A stretch of DNA of 64,000 nucleotides from Tunicatimonas pelagia (lineage in GTDB: Bacteria > Bacteroidota > Bacteroidia > Cytophagales > Cyclobacteriaceae). Every line of letters begins with the position of its first letter. The stretch's first letter is position 1. The notes beneath the pieces were generated by a model. The model worked only from the letters and a program-made list of their open reading frames with translations. It did not search any database and was not told the DNA's origin. Where the stretch lies: the NCBI RefSeq assembly GCF_030506325.1, contig NZ_CP120683.1:5646501-5710500 (forward strand), read 5' to 3'. Made by a program: the position numbers and the translations under genes. Shown here one piece after another: positions 48,908 to 58,269 of the stretch.

Positions 48908-50026
48908 ATGTCTACCTCCGAAACCTACATTCCCCAAATTGTTGCTCAAAAGGAAAAGATGATCTCTAAGGAGCAAAAGAAGTTTAATCGGCAAACCAAA
49001 AAGATTCATAAGCTGAAAAGTGAGCTTGAAGAGCTAGAGAGAATTATTCCGAAGATTAACCAGTTGGTGCAAGCCCGGATTCGCCCAGTGATTGAGGAGA
49101 TTGGTCAGGCTAGGATAGAGTTCGTCAAGCAACTCGATCAATCTTACGATTTGAAGTTCTTCCGAGTACGGGAGAAAGAAAAATTGCAGGCAATCATTCT
49201 CGATCAAGCCTACGATCTGATTCAGAAGGGCATTGAAGAATTGGAGGCGATCTACGATAAGCATTCCGAGGTAAGCTTTCAAGAAGAGCAGCAAGATGCG
49301 CAGGAAATGCAGCGGGATATGGCACAGTCGATGTTTAAAAACTTGTTCGATCTAGACGTTGACTTGAATGATATTGACCCTGACAACTTTGAGGAGATGG
49401 GGCAACGCATCCGTGAACAGGCCGAAGCAAAACAGCAACAAGCTGAAGCCAAGCGTAAAAAGCGCAAGAAAACCCCCGCTCAGGAAGCCAAGGAGCAACG
49501 GATGAAAGAGGAAGTCCAGCACATTAGCAAAACTACTCGGTCGATTTATATGCAGCTCGTGAAAACCCACCACCCCGATCAAGAAACAGATGAGGCCGAG
49601 CAGCAACGTAAAACCGAAATTATGCAGCGGGTAACCCAAGCGTACAAAAACGATGATTTTTTTGAGCTATTGCGCCTTCAGTTAGAGCTACTTTCTGACG
49701 GAAAGCAGAAGGTGGAAGGTTTAACCGACCAACAACTGAAATACTATAACAAAATTCTGAAAGAGCAGATTGATGAGCTTCAACGGCAGTTATTTACACT
49801 CCAGAACCCGCCATCTATGGTCAGCCAAACCATCGGGCTGTACCTAAAGCAACCCAAACGGGCGAAGCAGTTGATTGAGCGTGACCGGTATCAGCTCGAG
49901 CAAGAGCTAAAGCAGATTAAGCAGGATGCCGAAGAACTTGCAGATAAACATCAGCTACGCGCCTTCTTACGGGATTATGAAATTCTTCGGGAGGATGATC
50001 TGGACTTTTTCTTTTTCCAAAGTTAG
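48908..50026 (+). CDS. Coiled-coil protein with a J-domain-like segment
   Basis: 372 residues, no signal peptide. Residues 15-120 form coiled coils; 125-200 are Gln/Glu/Lys-rich. Residues ~205-260 read as the core of a J domain: IYMQLVKTHHPDQETD with the HPD tripeptide (222-224), then a helix with MQRVTQAYKNDDFFELLRL. J domains bind DnaK-type chaperones through HPD. The first J-domain helix is short and the HPD is in the middle of the protein, unlike DnaJ. Another coiled coil follows. A DnaK co-chaperone is likely; its client is unknown. Confidence 0.75.
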   Translation: MSTSETYIPQIVAQKEKMISKEQKKFNRQTKKIHKLKSELEELERIIPKINQLVQARIRPVIEEIGQARIEFVKQLDQSYDLKFFRVREKEKLQAIILDQAYDLIQKGIEELEAIYDKHSEVSFQEEQQDAQEMQRDMAQSMFKNLFDLDVDLNDIDPDNFEEMGQRIREQAEAKQQQAEAKRKKRKKTPAQEAKEQRMKEEVQHISKTTRSIYMQLVKTHHPDQETDEAEQQRKTEIMQRVTQAYKNDDFFELLRLQLELLSDGKQKVEGLTDQQLKYYNKILKEQIDELQRQLFTLQNPPSMVSQTIGLYLKQPKRAKQLIERDRYQLEQELKQIKQDAEELADKHQLRAFLRDYEILREDDLDFFFFQS

Positions 50027-50059
50027 CAATCGTTAATGCCTGATAATTAGGGAAGTTCA

Positions 50060-52504
50060 TTATTCATTCCTCAGGGAGTCTACCGGGTTCGCCAATGCGG
50101 CTCGGACTGATTGGTAGCTCACCGTTAGCCAGGCAATCAGTAAGGCAGAAAATCCGGCTAGCACAAATATTCCTATTCCTACTTCGGTACGGTAAGCAAA
50201 ATTCTCTAACCACTGGGTGGCTAACCAGTACGATATTGGCGTAGCGATTACAAAGGCAATCAGCACCAGTCGGATAAAGTCCTTGGAAAGCAGATACGTG
50301 ATTTGCTGTACAGATGCTCCCAGCACTTTCCGGATACCCACCTCCTTGGTTCGTTGGGAGGCTACGAAAGAGGCCAGTCCTAGTAAACCTAAACAGGCCA
50401 CCAGAATGGCTAACACCGTGAATACGCTAAGTACCTTCCCCAGCCGTTGCTCTGCCCGGAACAGACGATCGAAATCTTCATCAAGAAAAGAGTAGACGAA
50501 AGGGTTATCTGGTTCAAACTGTGACCATATTTCTCTTACCTGCTCTACACCATCGGAAGCATCTCCAGTGGTAAGTCGTACCGCTACGTAGTCGCTTAGG
50601 AAGGTAGGGGAGAAGATCTTAAAAGCAATGGGTTTCACCCACTGATCAAACGACTCTAGATGAAAGTTTTTAATCACACCAAGTACTTGCAATCGTTCCT
50701 CATCATCAGCTCCCTGGTTTTTGATAATAGTCTTCCCAACGGGATCGGTCAGGCCAAGTACCCTTACCGCAGATTCATTCAGTAGTATTCCTTCCCGGTC
50801 AGAAGCCCGATCTTCCTGAAAACCGCGACCAGCAATTACCTCTAAGCCCAAGGTCGCAACATAATCGGGGTCAATTAGGAACCACTGCATACCCTGGCCA
50901 CCACTGGAGCCTTCGGGTCGAATATCGCGCATTACCCGATGTGGTTGAGATGGCATACCCGTAGCAAAACTCACCTGCTTCACCCGCGATTGATTCATCA
51001 GGGCATCCTTAAAATCTTCCCAGCGTTCCTGAATCTCCTTGTCATTTTTGATCACTAACACATTTTCCCGATCGTAGCCAATATCCTCAGTCTGAATAAA
51101 CCGAAGCTGCTGAATGACCAGCCCAGTGGTGATAATCAGACCAATAGATACGGCAAACTGGAAAATGATGAGCAGGTTACGCAGCTTTCCAGTCCGTAAA
51201 GAAGAAGCTGTTTTGCCCTTGAGTACCGCTACCGGGCGAAAAGCCGAAAGATAGAACGCGGGGTAACTACCGGCAATCAACCCTACCAAAATAACGCCCC
51301 CCACTAGCGATAGTAGTAAGCTTGGATGATTGAACCAATCAAATACAAGTTCTTTACCAGTCAAGGTATTGAAAGGAGTTCGTAAAGCCTCCACGCTACC
51401 AAGAGCCAATAAAACCGCTACTAGGGTGATTAGAATCGACTCAAATAGAAACTGAAAAACTAAATGCAAGCGGGGTGATCCCAGCACTTTCCGAACACCT
51501 ACCTCTTTCGCTCGTCGGTTTGCCTGAGCAGTTGATAGGTTCATAAAGTTGATACAGGCGAGTAGTAGAATAAGTACGCCAACAATTACTAGCGTGTATA
51601 CTGTAGTGATGCTTCCGTTGGCTTGGTGCTCGCGTAGTAAGTCGGAGTGCAAATGAATATCGGTGACTGCTTGTAATTCGTACGTCAGGTTAGTATCCTC
51701 ATTGGGGCCAAAATCATTTGTGTCTAGAAATGGTTTAGCGTATTGTTCAGCAATTTGATTGAGCTTATCGGCCAAGCTAGCCATCCGTTCTGGGTTGTCT
51801 ACTACGTCAGGACGGACTTTCAAGTAGGTATGCATGATGTTCCAAGCCCAGTTGCCACCGTCAGTAATTTCCTGATAACCTACTGTTGGAACCAGCATAT
51901 CGAAGGGAAAGTGAGTAGCCGAAGGAGGGGCAACCACCCCTGTAATCTGGCGAGCAGTACGATTTCCTCCAAACAGAATTTCTTTACCCAGCACTTCATC
52001 GCGTTCTACCGATCCAATTCCGAAGTATCGCTCGGCAGTAGCCTTTGTGAGTACTATTGCGTTAGGTACTTGTAGTGCCTGTTTATCACCAGCAATTAGG
52101 TTGAAATCCAGTACCCCTAAGAACGAAGAATCAGCAATGTAAATGGAGGTTTCTCGGAAAACCTTTTCTTGCCCATCATTTTCATCATTGGGCAGGCGCA
52201 TGGTGGAATGATTCCAAGTAAACACCCGAGCTACGGATTCTACTTCGGGAATATCTTGTTTGATGGCTTCGTACAGTGGTGGGGGAGTAGTGGCCAACTG
52301 GTAGCCTTCGCCACCGTTGGTAACAACACGGAAAACTCGTTCGACATCCTGATGAAATTGGTCGTAGCTCATTTCATCTACCACGTACCAGGTGATAAAT
52401 AGACTGGTTGCCAATCCTAAAGCTAATCCTACAATATTAATCGTAGTATGAAACTTTTGCCGATAAGCGTGACGTAGTGCGAGAGTGAAGTATTTTTTAA
52501 TCAT
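50060..52504 (-). CDS. MacB/FtsX-type ABC transporter permease, subtype A (A2)
   Basis: 814 residues. N-terminal membrane segment (INIVGLALGLATSLFITWYVV), a large periplasmic MacB_PCD domain (about 45-270), then an FtsX domain with three membrane segments around FMNLSTAQANRRAKEVGVRKVLGS. A second periplasmic domain follows, and a second FtsX domain (RTKEVGIRKVLGASVQQI) ends in NPVDSLRNE. No ATPase gene is in the window. Such two-unit permeases move lipids, peptides or drugs, or act in stress responses. Second-half phrases (NFAYRTEVGIGIFVLAG) match the product of 55801-58185 best. It shares a promoter region with the small gene at 52584-53033. Confidence 0.9.
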   Translation of the reverse strand: MIKKYFTLALRHAYRQKFHTTINIVGLALGLATSLFITWYVVDEMSYDQFHQDVERVFRVVTNGGEGYQLATTPPPLYEAIKQDIPEVESVARVFTWNHSTMRLPNDENDGQEKVFRETSIYIADSSFLGVLDFNLIAGDKQALQVPNAIVLTKATAERYFGIGSVERDEVLGKEILFGGNRTARQITGVVAPPSATHFPFDMLVPTVGYQEITDGGNWAWNIMHTYLKVRPDVVDNPERMASLADKLNQIAEQYAKPFLDTNDFGPNEDTNLTYELQAVTDIHLHSDLLREHQANGSITTVYTLVIVGVLILLLACINFMNLSTAQANRRAKEVGVRKVLGSPRLHLVFQFLFESILITLVAVLLALGSVEALRTPFNTLTGKELVFDWFNHPSLLLSLVGGVILVGLIAGSYPAFYLSAFRPVAVLKGKTASSLRTGKLRNLLIIFQFAVSIGLIITTGLVIQQLRFIQTEDIGYDRENVLVIKNDKEIQERWEDFKDALMNQSRVKQVSFATGMPSQPHRVMRDIRPEGSSGGQGMQWFLIDPDYVATLGLEVIAGRGFQEDRASDREGILLNESAVRVLGLTDPVGKTIIKNQGADDEERLQVLGVIKNFHLESFDQWVKPIAFKIFSPTFLSDYVAVRLTTGDASDGVEQVREIWSQFEPDNPFVYSFLDEDFDRLFRAEQRLGKVLSVFTVLAILVACLGLLGLASFVASQRTKEVGIRKVLGASVQQITYLLSKDFIRLVLIAFVIATPISYWLATQWLENFAYRTEVGIGIFVLAGFSALLIAWLTVSYQSVRAALANPVDSLRNE

Positions 52505-52509
52505 AACTT

Positions 52510-52582
52510 TTGGCTGGGGGCAGGGAGCGGCGAGCAGGGCTACTGTGGCGCAGAATGCGCCAAGCCCTCAGCTCCCCGCCAG
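52510..52582. repeat. G/C-rich heptad hairpin with nested stem (GRGC word)
   Basis: Between the permease start and the small secreted protein gene. Left arm 52511-52541 repeats every 7 bases with core RGC (TTGGCTG, GGGGCAG, GGAGCGG, CGAGCAG). The right arm 52562-52581 is a partial reverse complement. Inside, TGGCGCA (52546-52552) and TGCGCCA (52556-52562) form a perfect 7-bp stem with a GAA loop. Confidence 0.65.
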
Positions 52583-52583
52583 A

Positions 52584-53033
52584 TTAGTCAATTATTTCTA
52601 TCGTGTTAATGGCAAACGTGTTAGTCGCTAGGTCTTGGGAATAGGTGATTTGGATGGATTGAAAGCTAATAGCACCTCCCACCTGAAATGCTTCACTAAT
52701 GCCATTCGGTAGTTCTATTTTTCCCGTAGCTTGGGCTATTCTCTTTTTTCCAAATATTCCCAAAAACGACCGTCGGATATTGAGCGACTCGAAAGTTAGC
52801 TCTACTTCTTCTTTGGCCAGGAATCGGCAGGTATGGATTAAATCCTCCCGGGAAGTATTTTCGTCCAAGAGTATTTCGGTTGTAATTATTTGGTCACCGC
52901 TAGCATTGATTTTTGCCGTTCTGCTTATCGGTACTGGGTTTTCACTCAAGTCGTTAGCTAATATGGTGCAACTTCCAGTGAGTTCGATTAATACGGTCAG
53001 AGTTAGTATAATGACGTTGAAATTGAAAATCAT
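52584..53033 (-). CDS. Uncharacterised exported protein expressed with the permease
   Basis: 149 residues. A hydrophobic N-terminus (MIFNFNVIILTLTVLIELTG) is followed by a possible lipobox-like GSC or a cleavage site near 30. The mature part is mixed alpha/beta (INASGDQIITTEILLDENTS, HTCRFLAKEEVELTFESLNI, ITYSQDLATNTFAINTIEIID). No family was recognised. Its start is 22 bases from the predicted +1 of the sigma-54 promoter at 53066-53082, so it is the first gene of that transcript, ahead of permease A2. Confidence 0.65.
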   Translation of the reverse strand: MIFNFNVIILTLTVLIELTGSCTILANDLSENPVPISRTAKINASGDQIITTEILLDENTSREDLIHTCRFLAKEEVELTFESLNIRRSFLGIFGKKRIAQATGKIELPNGISEAFQVGGAISFQSIQITYSQDLATNTFAINTIEIID

Positions 53034-53065
53034 AATTATAAGCGTTTAGTTTCCACTAAGTTTTC

Positions 53066-53082
53066 TGCAAGCCTGATTCCAA
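53066..53082 (-). promoter_or_regulatory. Sigma-54 promoter (-24/-12)
   Basis: On the minus strand TTGGAATCAGGCTTGCA: GG at -24, exactly 10 bases, GC at -12, with TTGCA as in the consensus. The -24 box lacks the usual CAC. Predicted start near 53055, 22 bases before the ATG at 53033. The composite upstream motif lies about 102-140 bp upstream. Confidence 0.7.
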
Positions 53083-53156
53083 AAAAAATAGACTAATTGT
53101 AAGTGTCTAAAAGTGAACATGTTATAGGTGGTTTATCTGAAAGCCTACATGCTAAA

Positions 53157-53195
53157 TGTTCGTTTTTGATACAGTGCGGTGTCTGTTTCTGATAC
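53157..53195 (-). promoter_or_regulatory. Composite enhancer-like site, two 16-bp boxes
   Basis: On the minus strand, box 1 GTATCAGAAACAGACA (53180-53195), spacer CCGCACT, box 2 GTATCAAAAACGAACA (53157-53172). Boxes are 23 bp apart, about two helical turns. A near-identical arrangement occurs at 60818-60856. The position is typical for a bacterial enhancer-binding protein acting on sigma-54. Confidence 0.7.
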
Positions 53196-53243
53196 GCTGA
53201 GCCAAGTAGTTAATGTATTCTCTGTTCCCTGAGTCTTGCCCGA

Positions 53244-55712
53244 TTACTCATTTCGAAGACTATCTACTGGATTAGCCAAAGCGGCCTTCACTGACTGATA
53301 ACTAACTGTAAGCAGGGCGACCAGTGCTGAGAAACCGATAGCTACTACGAACGTACTAGCTCCAATATCAATCTGATAGGTGAAATTCATGAGCCACTGC
53401 TGCATTAGGTAGTAGGCGATAGGGGCAGCGAGCATGAACGCGATCCCTACTAACACGATAAATTCTTTAGAGAACAAAACCAGGATACTGCTAATGGAGG
53501 CTCCTAGCACCTTACGAATACCTACTTCTTTGGTGCGACGTACCGCCATGAAAGAAATTAGTCCGTAGAGACCCAAACAGCCAATGAAAATGGTGATTCC
53601 CGCTAGTATTTTAAATAATTGGGTGAGCCGGGCTTCTTCTTGATAGTAGGCGGCAATGCTTTCATCCAAAAAGCGATAGTCAAAAATATACTCAGGATAG
53701 GTAGCTGCCCAGGTCGCTTCTAGCTGCTGAATGGTTTCCGATAAGCTGGTAGATGCGTCTTTGGCAGATGCTAGGTTGAGCTTTATATTGACCGTATTGT
53801 AATCTCGTGGTCTCATCATAAAGCCAAGATAATTAATGTCTCCCTTCAGCGATCCAGTATGGAAATTCTCCACTACTCCAATAACCGTATAGGCATTTTC
53901 ACCTCCAGTTAATACAGTTTCGTTTAGAGCCTCAACTGGTTCGGAAAATCCCATTCTTTCACTTAGTTTTCGGTTGAGAATAACTTGTTTTGAAGTGTCA
54001 CTGGGAAGGAAATTTCTCCCGGCAAGTAAAGGAATTTGAAAAAGCTCTAGGTACTGCTCATCAATAGATTGTCGTTCAAATACGGTGCCCTCACTACCTT
54101 CCGCAGCACTCTTCCTTTTTATATCCCAGTGCGAGGTACTTCGCCTAAATCCAGATGGAGAACTGGAAGCAAAGCTAACGGATGCTACTGCCGGATTATT
54201 TTTCCATTGATTTTCCAATGTTTCTAGAGTGGATAATTCTGGGTTTTTCCCTTCGGGCAGGTGAGCGGTAATTACCGCTTCTTTATCAAAACCCAGCTCG
54301 GCATTGCGGAAGTAATCCATTTGCTTTATGACGATGATGGTGCTGATAATAAAAACTTGGGCGATTACGAACTGGAGCGTAACTAGTCCTCGTCGTAATT
54401 GTATACCTCGTTGGGTTCGTCCGCCTATTTTATTTTTAAGAGCAGCTACCGGATTGAACCGCGACATCATTAAGGCAGGGTAGATACCGGCTAGCAAAGC
54501 AACCCCAACAATGATAGCGATCAGGGAAATCAGCACGAACGAATCGGATAGTAACAACTCGGTGGTTTCTACTTGAAGTAAATCACTGGCGGATACAGTT
54601 ACTAGTTCTGCAGCGCCCAGAGCCAGTACCCCCGCCGTTAGCGTTACGATAAATGTTTCTCCCAGAAATTGAAAAGTCAGTTGGGCGCGGTTGCCCCCCA
54701 TCGTTTTACGAATACCTACCTCCTTAGAACGAAGTACTGACTGGGCTGTACTCAGATTGACAAAGTTGATACTTGCCGTACCGATGACAAACAGGCCAAT
54801 AATTAGTAATGCCCAGATGATTTCCGAACTGACCGTACGAGAGCGATAGTTACCGAAGCGAGCGTCAGTGTGTACCTCTCGAAGGGGCTGTAACTTATAG
54901 AGGCGGGTTTTTGCTAACTTTTCATCTACTCGAGCAGCATGAATTTCTAGTATCTGGGCCTCGGCTTCTGCAACAGTTATGCCTTCATTAAGCAGAACAT
55001 AACCGTAGTGTTCGTCTGAAACTGAATACCAGTCGGAAAAGCTGTTTTTAAACAGTCCTTCGGTATTCAGCGTGGCATAAGACACCATAATCTTAAATGG
55101 AAAATCCGAATTAGCCGGAAGGTCAGTGACTACGCCAGTCACCTTAACATCAATTAGATTATCTAATTTAAGAGTGTTGCCGAGCGCATTTCCTTCCGGA
55201 AAATATTTATTGGCCAGTGTCTGATTTAATACCGCGGTAAATGGTTCTTTCAGTGCAGTTTCAGGATTGCCAGCGATCCAGCGAAAACCAACATCTTTGA
55301 AATCAAAGACGCGAAAGAAATTTGCATCGGCAAAGGTAATCCCATCATCTTCCTGAAACTGCCGTTGAACTTCATCAGTGGTACCATCAATAATAGATAC
55401 TTGCATATCCCCTATATGAAATGTAGCAGTAACCCCCTTAGCTATGGTCATGTCTTCTTTCAAGGCATCAGGAACCGGATAAGAAATACCCGCCCGATAT
55501 TCGGTGGGGCCATCTCCTCCGCTCACTCGTACCACCCGATAAATTCGGTCGGCATCTGAGTGAAACTGGTCGTAGCTTCGCTCGTAGCGCACAATTGTCA
55601 GAATAATTAGTACACAACTAATTCCGAGAGCTAACCCCAGAACGTTCACACTGGTAGTAACCCGGTTTTTGAGTAAATGCCGTAGGGCGGTTTTTAGATA
55701 ATTCCTGAACAT
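53244..55712 (-). CDS. MacB/FtsX-type ABC transporter permease, subtype B (B2)
   Basis: 822 residues. First membrane segment VNVLGLALGISCVLIILTIV, periplasmic domain with RSYDQFHSDADRIYRVVRV, then an FtsX domain with FVNLSTAQSVLRSKEVGIRKTMGGNRAQL. A second unit ends FMAVRRTKEVGIRKVLGASISSI and NPVDSLRNE. In the second half it matches the product of 58261-60648 (FMAERKTKEIGVRKVLGASVTNI, NFTYKIDLGI) more closely than its direct neighbours. No promoter is seen in the 88-bp spacer upstream, so it should be read from the promoter at 60729-60744. Confidence 0.9.
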   Translation of the reverse strand: MFRNYLKTALRHLLKNRVTTSVNVLGLALGISCVLIILTIVRYERSYDQFHSDADRIYRVVRVSGGDGPTEYRAGISYPVPDALKEDMTIAKGVTATFHIGDMQVSIIDGTTDEVQRQFQEDDGITFADANFFRVFDFKDVGFRWIAGNPETALKEPFTAVLNQTLANKYFPEGNALGNTLKLDNLIDVKVTGVVTDLPANSDFPFKIMVSYATLNTEGLFKNSFSDWYSVSDEHYGYVLLNEGITVAEAEAQILEIHAARVDEKLAKTRLYKLQPLREVHTDARFGNYRSRTVSSEIIWALLIIGLFVIGTASINFVNLSTAQSVLRSKEVGIRKTMGGNRAQLTFQFLGETFIVTLTAGVLALGAAELVTVSASDLLQVETTELLLSDSFVLISLIAIIVGVALLAGIYPALMMSRFNPVAALKNKIGGRTQRGIQLRRGLVTLQFVIAQVFIISTIIVIKQMDYFRNAELGFDKEAVITAHLPEGKNPELSTLETLENQWKNNPAVASVSFASSSPSGFRRSTSHWDIKRKSAAEGSEGTVFERQSIDEQYLELFQIPLLAGRNFLPSDTSKQVILNRKLSERMGFSEPVEALNETVLTGGENAYTVIGVVENFHTGSLKGDINYLGFMMRPRDYNTVNIKLNLASAKDASTSLSETIQQLEATWAATYPEYIFDYRFLDESIAAYYQEEARLTQLFKILAGITIFIGCLGLYGLISFMAVRRTKEVGIRKVLGASISSILVLFSKEFIVLVGIAFMLAAPIAYYLMQQWLMNFTYQIDIGASTFVVAIGFSALVALLTVSYQSVKAALANPVDSLRNE

Positions 55713-55810
55713 AGTGAATGATCATTAATGATGGATGGGTAATGATTGACGACTAATGAGTAATATTTCTGGCGGTTCATTCATCATTAGTCACTAATCA
55801 TTATTCATTA
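55713..55810. repeat. Heptad hairpin, ATGAnTA type (copy f)
   Basis: Fills the spacer between permease B2 start and permease A1 stop. Left arm about 55714-55763; right arm about 55778-55806 runs into the A1 stop codon (complement of TTATTCATT). The loop (ATATTTCTGGCGGTTC) is nearly the same as that of copy g, so the two share a recent origin. Confidence 0.7.
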
Positions 55811-58185
55811 CGAAGACTATCTACCGGGTTGGCTAGGGCGGCTTTTATTGACTGAAAGCTTACGGTCATTCCTGCAATCAATAGGGCAACCACTCCGGCT
55901 AGTACAAATATTCCTAATTTAATCTCGGTGCGGTAGGCAAAATCAGCTAGCCACTGCTGCATCGCCCAGTAGGCCAGAGGAATAGCTACAATAAAAGCAA
56001 TGGCAACCAGCCGAGTGAAATCTTGAGAAAGCAATAGTACAATGTTTTTTACCGAAGCACCCAACACTTTCCGAATACCAATCTCCTTTGTGCGCTGTTC
56101 CGCCATAAAAGCCGCTAAAGCTAGTAGACCCAGACAGGCAATAATAATGGCTAATAAAGTGAAGCCACCGAAGATGATTCCTACTCGTTGGTCAGCCTGG
56201 AACAGTTGGTCAAAATCATCGTCCAGAAACGAATAATCAAACGGAGTGCCGTCCGCGTGCTGTTTCCATTGCTGTTCTAGCATAGCTAGGGTTTGGGGTA
56301 AGTTGTCAGAGGCTACCTTTACCTCTACAAAACTCTGTTCATCGGAAAGAATGATTACCAGAGGTTCTACGGCTGAGTGCAGAGATTTATAGTGAAAATC
56401 CTCTGCTACCCCAACCACTTGAGCTTCATACATATCGCCAATCTTTAACCTACTACCTAACGGGGTGCTCAACCCTAAGGCTTTCACCGCCTGTTCGTTC
56501 AGAATCACTACACCGTACGCCGAGTCTGAGGCTACTTCGCGCGAGAAGTTGCGCCCATCTTTCAGGCGAATGCCCATCGTAGATAGATAATCATGGCTGG
56601 CCGGAAGGCTGCTGAGTACTAATGCATCCTCTTCCCGGTAAATGCTATCGTTCTCAGTTTGTGGAGTGAAGATATACTCCGGATAGCCCGTCAGAGGCGA
56701 TACATCCGAAAAGCTCATACTTAATACCTCACTTTGATTTAGCAAAGCATTGTGAAAGGCATCGGTATTAGTTCCTAAGGCATCGCCAGCGTTCAGTACA
56801 ATAATGTTCTCTTTGTTAAAGCCCAGGTCTTTGTTACGAATAAACTGCAATTGCTCGTAAACCACTAGTGTGCAGATAATCAGCCCAATGGAAATAACAA
56901 ATTGAAAGACTACCAAGGAATTACGCAACCAAGTGTTTTTGCTGCTTCCCAATCGATGCCCTCTCATTACTTCAGCTGGCTTGAAACTAGTTAGGTAAAA
57001 AGCCGGGTAACTACCGGCCAGTATTCCTACAACAATGCCTAACAGCAAGGCTGCCGGAAGAAACCAAGCGGTGAATAGCGGTACGTGAATATCTTTACCC
57101 GCAATATGGCTAAAAGGAATTCTGAGCAATTCGGCTAACCCTAACGCCAGAAGCACCGAAAGTAAACTGAGCAGAACAGATTCTCCCAAAAACTGATGAA
57201 CCAGGGTAGTACGCATCGATCCCATTGTTTTGCGGATGCCTATCTCCTTGGCTCGGTCGGCGGAGCGAGCAGTAGAGAGGTTCATAAAGTTGGTGCTGGC
57301 AATCAGTAAAATGAAGAGCGCGATTGCCCCGAAAATATACAAATACTTAACGTTGCCGTTGGGTTCAAACTCGCCCAGAATGTGGGAGTACAGATGTATG
57401 TCAGTAAGCGGCTGGGTAAACATTTCTATCACGTAACCTCTTGCCTGAAACATTTCGTACTCTACCACATACTTTTTCAGTAAAGGGTCTAAACGAGCAT
57501 CTACTTCTTCTATGCGCGCATCTTCGTACAGCGAAAAGTAGGTAGCCGTAATAAGATTACCCCAGTTTTCGGTCTTACTTCTGGGATCAGACAAATAAGA
57601 ATACACAATATCAAAATGAATGTGCGAGGTTTCGGGTACTGGCTCCATTATACCAGTTACCTGAAAAGGTTTATCATCAATCAGAATACTTTGCCCCAGT
57701 GGGTTTTCCTCCTGGAAGTACTTGCGAGCCATTGCCTCCGTCATTACTACGGCGTTGGGCTCTTGTAGCACTTGGTTCGGGTTACCTTCTTTCAGAGGAA
57801 AGCTGAACAGACGGAAGAAATCGGGATCAGCCGCCAGCACCTTCTGTTCCTTGATAATTATGTCGTCTTTCTGGAAGATTTTATCGGCCTGATTGATTCT
57901 GACAACCATTTCTACCTGAGGGACTTCATCCTTTAGCGTGCCAGCCACCGCAGGGCTAACGGCTGCTCCTACAAATCCACTCTCCCCCATTTCTAAACGA
58001 GTAGCCAAGCGATAGATTTGGTCAGCCTTCTGATGAAAGCGGTCGTAGCTCAGTTCCTGTAAAACATATACTGAGATTAGCAAGGTACAAGCCATACCGA
58101 TCGCTAACCCTAAAATGTTAATAATGGTGTAGAACGGTCGCTTGCGTAAGCTACGGAAGGCGATAGTGAAGTGATTTCTTATCAT
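55801..58185 (-). CDS. MacB/FtsX-type ABC transporter permease, subtype A (A1)
   Basis: 794 residues. First membrane segment INILGLAIGMACTLLISVYV, periplasmic domain with LSYDRFHQKADQIYRLATRL, then FMNLSTARSADRAKEIGIRKTMGSM and a second FtsX unit with FMAEQRTKEIGIRKVLGASVKNI. It ends NPVDSLRNE. The second half shares NFAYRTEI/V-LGIFVLAG with the product of 50060-52504. It is the second gene of the transcript starting at about 60717, separated from the first gene by 75 bp with a heptad hairpin. Confidence 0.9.
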   Translation of the reverse strand: MIRNHFTIAFRSLRKRPFYTIINILGLAIGMACTLLISVYVLQELSYDRFHQKADQIYRLATRLEMGESGFVGAAVSPAVAGTLKDEVPQVEMVVRINQADKIFQKDDIIIKEQKVLAADPDFFRLFSFPLKEGNPNQVLQEPNAVVMTEAMARKYFQEENPLGQSILIDDKPFQVTGIMEPVPETSHIHFDIVYSYLSDPRSKTENWGNLITATYFSLYEDARIEEVDARLDPLLKKYVVEYEMFQARGYVIEMFTQPLTDIHLYSHILGEFEPNGNVKYLYIFGAIALFILLIASTNFMNLSTARSADRAKEIGIRKTMGSMRTTLVHQFLGESVLLSLLSVLLALGLAELLRIPFSHIAGKDIHVPLFTAWFLPAALLLGIVVGILAGSYPAFYLTSFKPAEVMRGHRLGSSKNTWLRNSLVVFQFVISIGLIICTLVVYEQLQFIRNKDLGFNKENIIVLNAGDALGTNTDAFHNALLNQSEVLSMSFSDVSPLTGYPEYIFTPQTENDSIYREEDALVLSSLPASHDYLSTMGIRLKDGRNFSREVASDSAYGVVILNEQAVKALGLSTPLGSRLKIGDMYEAQVVGVAEDFHYKSLHSAVEPLVIILSDEQSFVEVKVASDNLPQTLAMLEQQWKQHADGTPFDYSFLDDDFDQLFQADQRVGIIFGGFTLLAIIIACLGLLALAAFMAEQRTKEIGIRKVLGASVKNIVLLLSQDFTRLVAIAFIVAIPLAYWAMQQWLADFAYRTEIKLGIFVLAGVVALLIAGMTVSFQSIKAALANPVDSLRNE

Positions 58186-58186
58186 A

Positions 58187-58269
58187 ACATTTTGATGATT
58201 GATGAGTAATGACTAATGATTAATATCTTTGGCGGTTCATTTATCATTATTCACTAATCATTACTCATT
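58187..58269. repeat. Heptad hairpin, ATGAnTA type (copy g)
   Basis: Between permease A1 start and permease B1 stop. The left arm is four heptads from 58194 (ATGATTG, ATGAGTA, ATGACTA, ATGATTA). The right arm (58238-58269) is their near reverse complement, about 18 of 21 pairs in the best part, and includes the B1 stop codon. Loop shared with copy f. Confidence 0.75.
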
